DNA of 64,000 bases, taken from Methylobacterium sp. E-066. GTDB lineage: Bacteria; Pseudomonadota; Alphaproteobacteria; Rhizobiales; Beijerinckiaceae. Position numbers and translations under genes: made by a program. The stretch spans positions 1 through 64,000 of the forward strand of contig NZ_JAKSYO010000186.1 in NCBI RefSeq assembly GCF_022829635.1. The letters run 5' to 3'. Each line of letters opens with the position of its first letter. Position 1 is the first letter of the stretch. Positions 43,049 through 53,100 of the stretch are shown in pieces. The notes under the pieces were generated by a model, which was not told where the DNA came from, searched no databases, and saw only the letters and a list, made by a program, of their open reading frames with translations.

Positions 43049-44032
43049 CTAAGCCCGCGCGGCCGCCCCGTTCACGACGGCTCGGATCCGGGGCAGGGCC
43101 GCCCGGGCTGCCCGGTAGCCGATATCGATCCCCTCGGCAGCCTTGTGGAAGTCGAACAGGCCGAAGCCGGCGACATCCGGGCCGATGGCGATGTCCGGCG
43201 GGTCGCGCTCCAGCCGCGCCCGGGAGATCCGGTCCTGGGTGATGTTGAAGGCGCCGAGCACCACCCGGGCGATGCCGGGAACCGGGATCTCGGGCTCCTG
43301 GGGCTCGAAGCCCGGCAGGCGCTCGCGGATCACCTGGAGGAAGCTACGGCGCGGGGCCGGGGTCGGCACCTCGTGCACCACCGGGCCGCCGGTATCGCCG
43401 TTCAAGTTCACGCAGATCACCAGATCGGCCCCGAGCGAACGGGCCAGCGCCACCGGCACCGGGTTGACCAGGGTCCCGTCCATCAGCACGCGGCCCTCGT
43501 GGGTCACCGGCGGGAACAGGCCGGGGATCGCGTAGGAGGCGCGCACGGCCTCCACGGTCGGGCCCTCGGTCAGGCTCACCTCCAGGCCGCTGCCGAACTC
43601 GGTGGCGACGCAGCCGAAGCGGATCGGCAAGCTCTCGATCCGGCGCGTGCCGAGATCGGCGAACAGCCGCCGACGTAGGCGGTTGCCGGCGATCAGCCCG
43701 GAGCCCGGAAAGCGCGGATCGATCAGCCGGACCACCCGGCGCCGGGTGAGTTCCCGCGCGAAGGTCTCCAGGCGGTCGAGGCGCCCCGCGGCGTAGCAGG
43801 CGCCGACCACGGCTCCGATCGAGCAGCCCGCCACCACGGTGGGATGGATGCCGCCTTCCTCGAGGGCGCGGATCACCCCGATATGGGCCCAGCCCCGGGC
43901 CGAGCCGCCGCCCAGCGCCAGCCCGATCCGGGGGCCGGCACTGGGCAGGGGCCGGATCGGCTCGACGGTGCCGGGGAGGAAATACGGGACGGCCGGACAC
44001 GCTTGCCATTGCAAGGCAAGGGACGCGCTCAT
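43049..44032 (-). CDS. Patatin-like phospholipase (RssA-type)
   Basis: A cytoplasmic or membrane-associated acyl hydrolase of 327 residues. The oxyanion loop GGGSARGWAHIG is at residues 41-52, the nucleophile S71 lies in GCSIGA and the dyad aspartate in VLMDGTLVNPVP. It resembles the RssA/YchK group. Its start overlaps the hisI stop (ATGA), so the two are translated together. The substrate is unknown. Confidence 0.88.
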   Translation of the reverse strand: MSASLALQWQACPAVPYFLPGTVEPIRPLPSAGPRIGLALGGGSARGWAHIGVIRALEEGGIHPTVVAGCSIGAVVGACYAAGRLDRLETFARELTRRRVVRLIDPRFPGSGLIAGNRLRRRLFADLGTRRIESLPIRFGCVATEFGSGLEVSLTEGPTVEAVRASYAIPGLFPPVTHEGRVLMDGTLVNPVPVALARSLGADLVICVNLNGDTGGPVVHEVPTPAPRRSFLQVIRERLPGFEPQEPEIPVPGIARVVLGAFNITQDRISRARLERDPPDIAIGPDVAGFGLFDFHKAAEGIDIGYRAARAALPRIRAVVNGAAARA

Positions 44033-44451
44033 GCCCCGGCGGCCTCCAGGGTGATGGCGCCATCGGCCCCGCGGACGACGCGGCGGTAGAAGCAGGCCCG
44101 GCGGCCGGTGTGGCAGCAGCCGCCATCGCCGCCGACCTCGACGCGGATCAGCAGCGCGTCCTGGTCGCAATCGACCCGCATCTCGACGACGCGCTGGATC
44201 TGCCCGCTGGTCGCGCCCTTGTGCCAGAGTTCCTGCCGGGACCGCGACCAGTACCAGGCCTCCCCGGTGGCGATGGTCCGGGCCAGCGATTCGGCGTTCA
44301 TGTGGGCGAGCATCAGCACGCGCCCGTCATGGGCGTCGACCGCGATGCAGGCGACCAGGCCGTCCCGGTCGAAGCGCGGGGTGAAGGCCTTACCCTCCTC
44401 GACCTCGGCCCGGGTGCCGGGGGGAGCGAAAGCGCTATCGCTTGCGGTCAT
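44029..44451 (-). CDS. hisI: Phosphoribosyl-AMP cyclohydrolase
   Basis: Third step of histidine biosynthesis (EC 3.5.4.19), opening the purine ring of phosphoribosyl-AMP. The 140-residue monofunctional enzyme has LMLAHMNAESLARTI, YWSRSRQELWHKGATSG, the metal-binding VDCDQDALL and the GCCHTGRRACFYR cysteines. No HisE domain is fused, as usual in alphaproteobacteria. It overlaps the patatin gene by four bases. Confidence 0.95.
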   Translation of the reverse strand: MTASDSAFAPPGTRAEVEEGKAFTPRFDRDGLVACIAVDAHDGRVLMLAHMNAESLARTIATGEAWYWSRSRQELWHKGATSGQIQRVVEMRVDCDQDALLIRVEVGGDGGCCHTGRRACFYRRVVRGADGAITLEAAGA

Positions 44452-44557
44452 GGCGGCAGACGCTGGTCCGGTGAAGCTTGAGCCGAGGCTATTGGGTGCA
44501 GGCTGATCGATGAAAGCCGCGTGACGGTGTGGCCTGGTCGGGCCATCCCGCCTGCGG

Positions 44558-45334
44558 TTACTTGGTCCCGCCGCGCACCAGGGTGAGGAAGCGCACCTGC
44601 TCGCTGGCGTCGTCCTTGAACACGCCGCGGAACTGGCTGGTGATGGTCGAGACGCCGGCCTTCTGCACGCCGCGCATCGCCATGCAGAGATGCTCGGCCT
44701 CCACCATCACAGCGACGCCGCGGGGCTTGAGGATGCTCTCGATCACGTCGGCAACCTGGGCGGTCATGGTCTCCTGCGTCTGCAGGCGGCGCGCGAAGGT
44801 ATCGACCACGCGGGCGAGCTTCGAGAGCCCGACGACGCCGCGGGTCGGATAATAGGCGATGTGGGCGAGGCCCATGAACGGCACCATGTGGTGCTCGCAA
44901 TGGGAGTAGAACGGGATGTCGCGCACCAGCACGATGTCGGAGTAGCCCTCGACCTCCTCGAAGACGCGCGCCAGCAGGGCCTCGGCATCCATCTCGTAGC
45001 CGCCGAACAGCTGCCCGAACGCCTTGGTGACCCGAGCCGGGGTATCGCGTAGGCCCTCGCGGTTCGGGTCGTCGCCGGCCCAGCGCAGGAGCGTACGCAC
45101 GGCGGCTTCGGCCTCGGCGCGGCTCGGGCGGCCGGTCTCGATGCCCTCGGGCACGCGGGTGGCGGAGGCGGGCTCCGGCGCGACCTCGACCGCAGCGGGG
45201 CGGCCGTCATCGACCGGTCGGTTGTCGTTGCGCATACCCGTCAGACTCTGTCCCGGATCCTGCCCATCGACGCCGCCACGGTCCAGGCCGTTTCCCTCGC
45301 CCCGGTAGGACAATGATTTAAGCGCGGCATCCAT
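44558..45334 (-). CDS. folE: GTP cyclohydrolase I
   Basis: Makes dihydroneopterin triphosphate from GTP (EC 3.5.4.16), first step of folate and pterin synthesis; in methylotrophs it may also feed other pterins. The 258-residue protein has a long variable N-terminus, then PNREGLRDTPARVTKAF, the zinc ligands in YSHCEHHMVPFMG and AEHLCMAMRGVQK. The start MDAALKS is taken because GGAGA lies just upstream; two ATGs further out are also open. Confidence 0.94.
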   Translation of the reverse strand: MDAALKSLSYRGEGNGLDRGGVDGQDPGQSLTGMRNDNRPVDDGRPAAVEVAPEPASATRVPEGIETGRPSRAEAEAAVRTLLRWAGDDPNREGLRDTPARVTKAFGQLFGGYEMDAEALLARVFEEVEGYSDIVLVRDIPFYSHCEHHMVPFMGLAHIAYYPTRGVVGLSKLARVVDTFARRLQTQETMTAQVADVIESILKPRGVAVMVEAEHLCMAMRGVQKAGVSTITSQFRGVFKDDASEQVRFLTLVRGGTK

Positions 45335-45621
45335 GGCATCTCCGGCCCGCGCCACACGGGACTTCATCGTGGTGCTGTCAGGCTTGGCATACATCGTCGG
45401 ATCGCGTCGGGCTGTGAGGGAGATCCCGGGCTCGAAACAGGTTCGAGCCGGCGTCCCGGTTGGACTAGAGCCGTTGGGAACTACCCTGGCCGTGGGCGCG
45501 ACCCTGGTCGACGGGCCGCCTCCTCGCGAAGCGACCGTATGCGGCCTATATCATTGTTCGCGCGGCAACACGCAATGCACGCGTCGCGCGGCAGACTCCC
45601 GATGGGCAAAAGCCCGATCGG
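45335..45621. promoter_or_regulatory. Divergent promoter region folE / IscU-like gene
   Basis: A 287-base divergent gap with no credible gene. No promoter boxes are assigned. Confidence 0.35.
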
Positions 45622-46107
45622 ATGACGCACCCGGCCGAGGCCCCGATGCTCGACGACATCTACAACCGCCGTATCCTCGAACTGGCCGCCGACATCCCGC
45701 GGCTGGGGCGCCTGGAACGGCCTGACGCCAGCGCCACCGCGCATTCCCGCCTGTGCGGCTCCACCGTGACCGTCGACCTCGTGCTCGGCGAGGACGGGAG
45801 GGTGGCCGATTTCGCCCAGGAGGTCCGGGCCTGCGCCCTCGGCCAGGCTTCCTCGTCGCTGATGGGCCGCCACGTGGTCGGCGCCACCGAGGACGAGCTG
45901 CGCGGCGTCCGCGAGACCATGCGGGCGATGCTGAAAGAGAACGGCCCGGCCCCTGATGGCTCCTGGGCGGACCTCGCCGTTCTGGAGCCGGTGCGGGATT
46001 TCAAGGCGCGCCACGCCTCGACCCTGCTGACCTTCGATGCGGTGGTCGACGCCCTCGACCAGATCGCCGCCAAGCGCCAAGTCCCCGCGAAGACTGCGGC
46101 TGCGTAG
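45622..46107 (+). CDS. IscU/SufU-like iron-sulfur assembly scaffold protein
   Basis: A 161-residue NifU_N-type protein. The first two scaffold cysteines are in SRLCGSTVTVDL and VRACALGQASSSLMG, but the third position reads RHASTLLTFDA where IscU has HCS. The family in alphaproteobacteria often lacks the third cysteine, and its exact role is not settled. It lies six bases ahead of yidD, as commonly seen in this group, and is probably cotranscribed with it. Confidence 0.85.
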   Translation: MTHPAEAPMLDDIYNRRILELAADIPRLGRLERPDASATAHSRLCGSTVTVDLVLGEDGRVADFAQEVRACALGQASSSLMGRHVVGATEDELRGVRETMRAMLKENGPAPDGSWADLAVLEPVRDFKARHASTLLTFDAVVDALDQIAAKRQVPAKTAAA

Positions 46108-46113
46108 AGCCCG

Positions 46114-46485
46114 ATGGTCCGGCGCGCGGCGCATTGGGCGATTCGCGCCTACCAGCTCACCCTGTCGGGCCTGATCGGCCGCCAGTGCCGCCACTGGCCG
46201 AGCTGTTCCGAATACACCGACCAGGCCATCGCCCGGCACGGGCTCTGGCCGGGGGCCTGGATGGGCTTCTCGCGGATCTGCCGCTGCGGCCCGTTCGGCA
46301 CCCACGGCATCGATCTGGTGCCGGACCGGCTGCCGCCGGCCGCCGCCTGGTACCGCCCCTGGGCCTATGCCCGCTGGCGCGGCGTCGAGGCCCCGCCGTC
46401 GCCGTTTGCCTGCGAGGCGGTGGAGGCGGGAGAGGCGCCGGCCGAGCGCCGCCGGTTTCAGGACAGGGCCGGGTTACAAGATTGA
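46114..46485 (+). CDS. yidD: Membrane protein insertion efficiency factor YidD
   Basis: A small amphipathic protein of 123 residues that aids YidC-dependent membrane insertion. The family core is RAYQLTLSGLIGRQCRHWPS, CSEYTDQAIARHG and GFSRICRCGPFGTHGIDLVP, with three conserved cysteines. The C-terminal 40 residues are an extra variable tail. Confidence 0.93.
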   Translation: MVRRAAHWAIRAYQLTLSGLIGRQCRHWPSCSEYTDQAIARHGLWPGAWMGFSRICRCGPFGTHGIDLVPDRLPPAAAWYRPWAYARWRGVEAPPSPFACEAVEAGEAPAERRRFQDRAGLQD

Positions 46486-46697
46486 AGAAAGATTTTCCAA
46501 AAACTACGACGCCTTCCCAAAGTCTTTCTCATAACGTCCGCGATGCAGGCGGCGGCCCCGTCAATCACCGTGTCATTCGGGGCTGCACAGCTTCCCCCGA
46601 TCGGACGAGCCCTGGCAACCGATCACGCCCATTCCGGTTGTCCCTCCAGACAGCCCGGCCCGACTGCGGCTGAGCGCCAATTCAGAGTGTGCGAACC

Positions 46698-46868
46698 ATG
46701 TCCACCGAGTTCAGAGGCAAGACGCATATCGACATCTTCGACCGGGTCATGCGCGAGGAATGGGCCCAACGCTTCGGCGTCAGCGAAGAGCGGCTTCGCA
46801 AGGCCGTGACCATGGTGGGGAGCCGGATCACCAGCGTCGCCGCCTATCTCGACAAGCCGGCCTCCTGA
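46698..46868 (+). CDS. DUF3606 small protein
   Basis: A 56-residue helical protein: MSTEFRGKTHIDIFDRVMRE, WAQRFGVSEERLRKAVTMVG and SRITSVAAYL. This is the DUF3606 pattern (helix, GVS turn, AV-x-x-VG), a family of unknown function common in Rhizobiales. It is shorter than usual gene-finder cut-offs. Its stop overlaps the ATG of the DUF2934 gene (ATGA), supporting both calls. Confidence 0.8.
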   Translation: MSTEFRGKTHIDIFDRVMREEWAQRFGVSEERLRKAVTMVGSRITSVAAYLDKPAS

Positions 46869-47125
46869 TGAAGACGACGGCGTCGGAATCCGAACCCGAC
46901 CTACGATCCTCCCCGGAGCCCGCCGCTCCGGGGAGCGGTCCACGTCCGCCCTCGAACCGGTCCGAGGACAGGACCGCGCCGGATGCGATCCCGTTCGAGG
47001 AGATCCGGGAGCGCGCCTACGAATTGTGGGAGCGCAATCACCGGCCCGAAGGGTTCGAGATCGAGTTCTGGCTGCTGGCCGAGCGGGAACTGCGCAAGGA
47101 GCGCAACCGCAGGAAGGCTGATTAG
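46868..47125 (+). CDS. DUF2934 protein
   Basis: An 85-residue protein with a low-complexity N-terminal 40 residues and a C-terminal DUF2934 module: FEEIRERAYELWERNHRPEG followed by FWLLAERELRKERNRRK. The start overlaps the stop of the preceding small gene. The function is unknown; the family often occurs in small stress-related clusters. Confidence 0.8.
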   Translation: MKTTASESEPDLRSSPEPAAPGSGPRPPSNRSEDRTAPDAIPFEEIRERAYELWERNHRPEGFEIEFWLLAERELRKERNRRKAD

Positions 47126-47323
47126 GCCCAGCTTCCCCCGGCCGCCGATCCCGAGGCGCATCAAGGCCCTCAACGGCTGGCTCGGCCTTTGCAAGACCCT
47201 GCGGCACACGGGTGTCGACAGGCGAGAGCAGGGCGGAATGAGGCCCAGATTCGTTTCACACCGGCTTCACCGTCCTACGGGGCCGAAGCGCGCTCCAGGC
47301 TCCCGAATGAACGGGAGCCCAGC

Positions 47324-47839
47324 GTGGATCCTCTTGCTCTGACCCGCCGGAGCCTCGCCGGGCTCGGCCTCGGCGGCGCGGCTGCCGCAGCGAGCGCGAG
47401 CGGCATGTTGGCTCAGGCGGGGCCGAGCGGCGCCGGCGCTCAGCCCGGAGCCCTCGCCGTCACTCCGACCTCGCACGCCGGGCTCGGGCCTCGTCTGACC
47501 CTGCACGCGATCGACAATGCCCACGGCACTCCGGGCGCCGGTCTGGTCTGCGACCTGTCGATCCGCGCCGGCGACGTCTACCGGCCGATCAAGACGGTCA
47601 CCACCCAGGCCAATGGCCGCCCGGACGAACCGCTCCTGGTCGACGATGCGCTGAAGCCCGGCCGCTACGAGCTGCTGCTGCATGTCGAGGCGTATTTTGC
47701 GGCGCTCAACGTGACGCTTCCGAGCCCGAACTTTTTGGGCCTCGTGCCGATCCGCTTCCAGATCCGCGATGCGCGCCAGCGCTATCATCTGCCGGTGCTG
47801 TTCACGCCCTGGGGCTATTCCTACTATCGCGGCAGCTGA
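47324..47839 (+). CDS. uraH: Exported 5-hydroxyisourate hydrolase paralogue with Tat-like signal
   Basis: A transthyretin-like HIU hydrolase of 171 residues with an N-terminal twin-arginine signal (LTRRSLAGLGLGGAAAAASA). The mature part keeps the family's histidines (LTLHAIDNAHGTPG and RYHLPVLFTPWG), the arginine in QANGRPDEPL and the C-terminal YRGS. The GTG start has GGGAG seven bases upstream. It lies 27 bases ahead of a normal cytoplasmic uraH. Export would place urate breakdown in the periplasm; this is inference from the signal. Confidence 0.82.
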   Translation: MDPLALTRRSLAGLGLGGAAAAASASGMLAQAGPSGAGAQPGALAVTPTSHAGLGPRLTLHAIDNAHGTPGAGLVCDLSIRAGDVYRPIKTVTTQANGRPDEPLLVDDALKPGRYELLLHVEAYFAALNVTLPSPNFLGLVPIRFQIRDARQRYHLPVLFTPWGYSYYRGS

Positions 47840-47866
47840 GCCCGACCCTTCCAGGACGACTCATCC

Positions 47867-48220
47867 ATGGCCGGCATCTCGACCCATGTCCTCGACACCG
47901 ATCGCGGCCGCCCTGCCGCCGGGGTGCGGATCGACGTCTCGTTCCTGGATGGCGAGAGGTGGCAGCTGGTGAAGAGCGTGGTCACCAACGCGGACGGGCG
48001 CACCGATGCGCCGATCCTGCCGGCCGACGAGGCCAGGACCGGCCAGTACGAGCTGGTGTTCCACGTCGGCGACTATTTCCGGCAGCGGCCTGACACCGCC
48101 GAGGCCGACATCTTCATCGACGACCCGGTCGTCCGCTTCGCGATCTTCGACGCCAAGCAGCACTACCACGTGCCGATGCTATGCACACCCGCGAGCTTCA
48201 CCACCTATCGCGGCAGCTGA
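47867..48220 (+). CDS. uraH: 5-hydroxyisourate hydrolase
   Basis: Hydrolyses 5-hydroxyisourate to OHCU in urate degradation (EC 3.5.2.17). The 117-residue protein has the full family signature: GISTHVLDTDRGRPAAGV, VTNADGRTDAPIL, HYHVPMLCTPASF and the terminal YRGS. It has no signal peptide. It sits between the exported paralogue and uraD, all on the same strand. Confidence 0.95.
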   Translation: MAGISTHVLDTDRGRPAAGVRIDVSFLDGERWQLVKSVVTNADGRTDAPILPADEARTGQYELVFHVGDYFRQRPDTAEADIFIDDPVVRFAIFDAKQHYHVPMLCTPASFTTYRGS

Positions 48221-48224
48221 GGCC

Positions 48225-48734
48225 ATGCTCGATCTGGCGACGATCAACCAGTTGGACGAAAAAGCCTTCGTGGCGCTGCTGGGCGGCGTGTTCGAGCACG
48301 CGCCCTGGGTGGCGGAGGCCACCTGGCCGCACCGGCCCTTCGCCAACCTCGAGGCCCTGCACGACGCGATGATGCAGACCGTGCGCGCCGCCCCGGCGGA
48401 ACGCCGCCGCACCTTCCTCAACAACCACCCGGAACTCGCCGGCCCGGAGGCGCGGGCGCGCAGCCTGACGGCGGATTCGGCGAGCGAGCAGGGCAGCGCC
48501 GGCCTCGACCGCATCACGGCGGACGAGGCCGCGGCCTTCGACCGCCTAAACGCGGCCTATCGGGCGCGGTTCGGCTTCCCGTTCATCATCGCGGTGCGCC
48601 GGCGCGGCCGGGCCGAGATCCTGGCCGCCATCGCGGCGCGGCTCGCCCGGGACCCGGCCGTCGAGGAGGCGACCGCCCTAGAGGAGGTCGCCCAGATCAC
48701 CCGCCTGCGCCTGGACGGGCTGGTCGCGGACTGA
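48225..48734 (+). CDS. uraD: OHCU decarboxylase
   Basis: Converts 2-oxo-4-hydroxy-4-carboxy-5-ureidoimidazoline to S-allantoin (EC 4.1.1.97). The 169-residue helical protein has the catalytic region EATWPHRPFANLEALHDAM, then FLNNHPELAGPEA, SASEQGSAGLD and RFGFPFIIAVRRRGRAEILA. It starts four bases after the uraH stop, so uraH and uraD are surely cotranscribed. Confidence 0.95.
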   Translation: MLDLATINQLDEKAFVALLGGVFEHAPWVAEATWPHRPFANLEALHDAMMQTVRAAPAERRRTFLNNHPELAGPEARARSLTADSASEQGSAGLDRITADEAAAFDRLNAAYRARFGFPFIIAVRRRGRAEILAAIAARLARDPAVEEATALEEVAQITRLRLDGLVAD

Positions 48735-48737
48735 GCC

Positions 48738-49976
48738 TCAGGCTCCGGCCGCCGCCTTGGCCTCGACCAAGGCTGCCTCGAAGCTGGTGAACGCCGTGGT
48801 CGCCTCGGCCCAGGCCTGGGCGCGGACATGACGGGCCAAGGCAGCGGCAAGCTCCCGGGCCCGCGTCAGGGCCGATTCCACCGCGGCCGGACGGCTCGGA
48901 TCGGCCGGGATGCCCACCGGCGGCGTGTCCGCCGCGCGCATCCCCACCAGGGTCGCCGCCATGGCGCGGCGCCAGGCGGCGCAATCGGCCGGGATGCGGG
49001 CGAGCCGCATCGCCGCGTCGCTCCCAGCCTGCCGGTCGAGCAGGGTGCGGCCGAGATCTTCGATCCGGTCGAGCTGGCCGAGCGCGTCGCCGATCTCCCG
49101 GCGGCCCTTGTCGGTGCCCTCGGCGATCCGGCCGACGCTCCGGGCGATCTCGCCGGTGGCCTGGATCTGCTGGCCCATGATCTCGGAGGCCTCGCGCATC
49201 TGCGCCGCCACGGTGGCGACGGCGCCGCTCTCCGCCTCGACCCGGACATTGGCCCGCACCATGGCGGCGGCACCGGTCTCGACGGCGCTGCGGCTGCGCG
49301 TGACCGCCGCCTGCATCGCCGCCATCTCTTCGCGTAATCCGCCGAGACGGGCGCGGATTTCGTCCGTCGCCTTCGCAGTCTGTGCGGAGAGCATCTTCAC
49401 TTCCGCCGCGACGACCGCGAAGCCGCGGCCCGCTTCGCCGGCCCGGGCGGCCTCGATCGTGGCGTTGAGCGCCAGCAGGTTGGTCTGGGCCGAGATCGCC
49501 GCGATGGTTCCGGCCATCTCCTCGATCCGCAGGGCGGCGGCCGAGAAACTGTCGAGCCGGCTGCCGATCTCGTCGGTGCCCTGCTCGATCCCGCGCATGC
49601 CGTCGCTGGCGCGCTGGAGGTCGTCGACGCAGGTGGCGATGCCGGCGCGGGCGGTCTCGGCGGTCTCGGCGGCCGAGGAGGAGCGGGCCGCGATCTCGCT
49701 GGTGCTGGCGGCGAGTTCCTCGCTGGCGGCGGCGATCAGCCGGGCCTGCTCGGCGGTGCCGGAGGCGTCGTGCGTCATCCAGCCGATCGAGGTCCCGGCA
49801 TCGGAGGCCGCGGCCGACAGGCGCGCCAGGAGCGCCATCAATTCGCGATCGGGAGCGGCGGCCGCCGGCAGGACCACGTCCGCGGGGTGCGCGACGGGCG
49901 AGACGGTCCGGGCGTCGGCCGCTGCCGCGGTCTCGGCCGGGTCCTGAGCCGGGCGCTTGCGGCGCAAACTCAACAT
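48738..49976 (-). CDS. Soluble methyl-accepting chemotaxis-type protein
   Basis: A 412-residue chemoreceptor-like protein without membrane segments. The N-terminal 50 residues are basic then Ala-rich; a coiled coil follows and the signalling tip reads SAQTNLLALNATIEAARAGE, then GRGFAVVAAEVKMLSAQTAK. The C-terminal 100 residues (GTDKGRREIGDALGQLDRIE and after) are an extra helical domain with no known match. It would act as a cytoplasmic sensor in a Che array. GGAG precedes the MLSLRRK start. It is convergent with uraD, only three bases apart. Confidence 0.85.
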   Translation of the reverse strand: MLSLRRKRPAQDPAETAAAADARTVSPVAHPADVVLPAAAAPDRELMALLARLSAAASDAGTSIGWMTHDASGTAEQARLIAAASEELAASTSEIAARSSSAAETAETARAGIATCVDDLQRASDGMRGIEQGTDEIGSRLDSFSAAALRIEEMAGTIAAISAQTNLLALNATIEAARAGEAGRGFAVVAAEVKMLSAQTAKATDEIRARLGGLREEMAAMQAAVTRSRSAVETGAAAMVRANVRVEAESGAVATVAAQMREASEIMGQQIQATGEIARSVGRIAEGTDKGRREIGDALGQLDRIEDLGRTLLDRQAGSDAAMRLARIPADCAAWRRAMAATLVGMRAADTPPVGIPADPSRPAAVESALTRARELAAALARHVRAQAWAEATTAFTSFEAALVEAKAAAGA

Positions 49977-50090
49977 GCGGAGGCTCCTGCGAAGGTCGAT
50001 TCGAGGGCCATATTCGCACGGAACCTTCAACCGAAGATGAAGGATAACCGTCTCTTATTGGAATTGGACGAAGGCGTCCGTTTCCCGGCC

Positions 50091-50123
50091 GGCGCCCCCG
50101 GACGAAACCGTCCGAGGGGCGCC
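50091..50123. terminator. Hairpin downstream of rne
   Basis: A near-perfect GC-rich inverted repeat (GGCGCCCC, CGGAC around a GAAACC loop) eight bases beyond the rne stop on its transcribed side. No T-run follows on the minus strand, so it may protect the 3' end rather than terminate. Confidence 0.55.
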
Positions 50124-50131
50124 GTCGTCGC

Positions 50132-53100
50132 TCACTCGCCGGTCAGCGCGGCCTTGGTGCGGGACCACCAGCCGGCGCGCTTGGGCCGGTCCGGATCGGT
50201 GGGCTGGGTCAGCACCACCGCCACCGGCTCGCGGGGCGGCGCGACCTCGGCCGGCGCGGCCTCGGGCTGAGGCTCCGCGGTCGGCGTCTCGGCCCGCTCC
50301 GCGGGCTCCGGAGCGGCCGCGACCGGCAGGTCGATGGCGACCTCGTCATGGACGGGGGACGGTGCGGCCTCGACCGCCTCGGCCACGGCCTCCGCGCTCA
50401 CCGGCTCCTCGGCCGACAGGGCGAACGCATCGGAATCCGTCTCGCCGGACCCGTCGGACTCGCCGCCCTCGCGGGTGCGGCCCTCGGCGCGGCCGCGACC
50501 GCCCCGGCGGCCGCGACGGCGGCGGCGCGTGCCATCCTCCTCGGTCCGGGCACCCTCGTCCGAGCCGGCGACGGCCTCGTCGGCTTCGCCACCCTCGGGC
50601 GCCACGGCCGCGATTGCGGCCTCGGCGAAGTCGGGCGTCTCCTCGGTGCCGCGCTCCTCGTCCTGGTCGTCCTCGTCCTGACGCTCGCCCTCGGCCTGGC
50701 CCTCTTCCGACCGGCCGTCCTGGCGACCGCCCCGCCGGCGACGCCGACGGCGGCGGCGACGGCCGTCGCCCTCATCGCGCGTCCCGTCTTCGCGCGTGCC
50801 CTCGTCGCGTGTCCCATCTTCGCGCGATCCGTCCTCGCGGGCCTCGGCCCGACCCTCCTCGGCCTCGCCCTCGGCGTCCGCCTCGGTGTCGTCGCCCTCG
50901 TCGACCTCGTCCTCGTCGTCGAACTCCATGGCGGGCGAGATCGCCTGCGCGCGCACCCCCGTCACCGGGCCCTCGGCCCGCTGGGCCGGCTCGCCGCGGT
51001 CGAGCTGGAACGCCGTGGTCACCGCCAGCCGCTCGTCGGCCGCGATCGTGATCGTGACGCCGAAGCGGACTTCCAGCTCGCGCAGGTGCCCACGCTTCTG
51101 GTTGAGGATGTACAGCGCCACCTCGGTCCGGGTGCGCAGGATCAGGTTGTGGGAGGCCGACTTGAGCAGCGCCTCCTCGATCGAGCGCAGGATGTGCAGA
51201 GCCACCGAGGCGGTGGCCCGCACGTAGCCCGAGCCGCCGCAATGCACGCACGGGATCGAGGACGATTCGAGCACGCCGGTGCGGATGCGCTGGCGGCTCA
51301 TCTCCATCAGGCCGAAGGGCGAGATCCGGCCGACCTGGATGCGGGCGCGGTCGTTCTTCAGGCAGTCGTTGAGCTTCTTCTCGACCGCGCGGTTGTTGCG
51401 CTTCTCCTCCATGTCGATGAAGTCGATGACGATCAGGCCCGCGAGGTCGCGCAGGCGCAGCTGGCGGGCGACCTCCTCGGCCGCCTCGAGGTTCGTCCGC
51501 AGCGCGGTGTCCTCGATGTCGTGCTCGCGGGTCGAGCGGCCCGAGTTCACGTCGATCGAGACCAGCGCCTCGGTCGGGTTGATGACGAGGTAGCCGCCGG
51601 ATTTCAGCGAGACGTGGGTCGAGAACATCGCGTCGAGCTGCTGCTCGACGCCGTAGCGGGCGAAGATCGGCGTCGGGTCGCGATAGGGCTTCACGACCTT
51701 GGACTGGCCGGGCATCAGCATCCGCATGAAGTCCTTGGCCTCGGCATAGGCCTCCTCGCCGGAGACCAGCACCTCGTCCAGGTCCTTGTTGTACAGGTCG
51801 CGGATCGCCCGCTTGATCAGCGAGCCCTCCTCGTAGACGAGCGCCGGCGCCATCGAGGTCAGGGTCAGCTCGCGGACCGATTCCCACAGCCGCATCAGGT
51901 ACTCGAAGTCCCGGGCGATCTCGGGCTTGGAGCGCGAGGCGCCGGCGGTGCGCAGGATCACGCCCATCCCGTCCGGCACCTCCAGGTCGGCCACGACCTC
52001 CTTGAGGCGCTTGCGGTCGGCCGCCGAGGTGATCTTCCGGGAGATGCCGCCGCCGCGGCCGGTATTGGGCATCAGCACCGAGTAGCGGCCGGCGAGCGAC
52101 AGGTAGGTGGTGAGCGCCGCGCCCTTGGTGCCGCGCTCCTCCTTGACCACCTGCACCAGGATGATCTGGCGGCGCTTGATCACCTCCTGGATCTTGTAGT
52201 GGCGGCGATAGTGGCGCGGCCGCTCGGGAATCTCGGCCAGCGCGTCGCCGTTGCCGCCGACCTGGGCGATCCGGGGCTCGGCATCGGGATCGTCGGAATC
52301 CTCGTCCGACTCCTCGTCGGACTCGTCCTCGTCATCCTCGTCCGAATCGTCTTCGTCCTCGTCCTCGTCGGACTCCTCGTCTTCCAGATCGGCCTCGTCG
52401 TCGGCCTCGCCGATCGCGGACGAACTCCGGACGGAGGAGGCCTCGGCGGCATCCTCGGCGATCGTCTCGGCCGGCGCGTCGGCGACGGTCAGGGCCTCGG
52501 CCACGGCGACCACGGTCTCGGGCTCGACCGCCTCGTGCCGATCGGCTGCCGGCTGCTCGGGCTGCGCCTCGGTCTCAGCGTTGGGCTCGGTCGCCGGCAC
52601 GGCCTCGGCGGCCTGCGCAGGAATATCCCCGGCGGCGGTTTCGGAGGCGATGGCCTCCTGCACGGCGTCCGGGTTCTCGGCGAGGGTGTCGGGCAGCCCG
52701 GTCTGGGCAGCCTGGGACTCATGCCCCTCCGCGCGATCCTCGGCCGGCACGGTCTCGACGTCCGAAGACTCGACGGCCTGCGGCAACTCCGAACCCGATG
52801 CGAATTCCGAATCGTGCTGGGTCTCCAGATCCCGCGGGGCTTCGGACGCGTCCTCGGCGCTCACCGTCTCGTCGGTGCGGGAGCGGGCCTCGGCGCGGCG
52901 GCCGCGGGAGCGGCGGGGCGACCGGCGGCGGCGCTCCTCGCGCTCGCGATGCTCCTCGGCGTCGCGGGCCTCGTCCTCGAGCAGCGCCTGCCGGTCGGCG
53001 AGCGGGATCTGGTAATAGTCGGGGTGGATCTCGTTGAAGGCGAGGAAGCCGTGGCGGTTGCCGCCGTACTCGACGAAGGCCGCCTGGAGCGACGGCTCCA

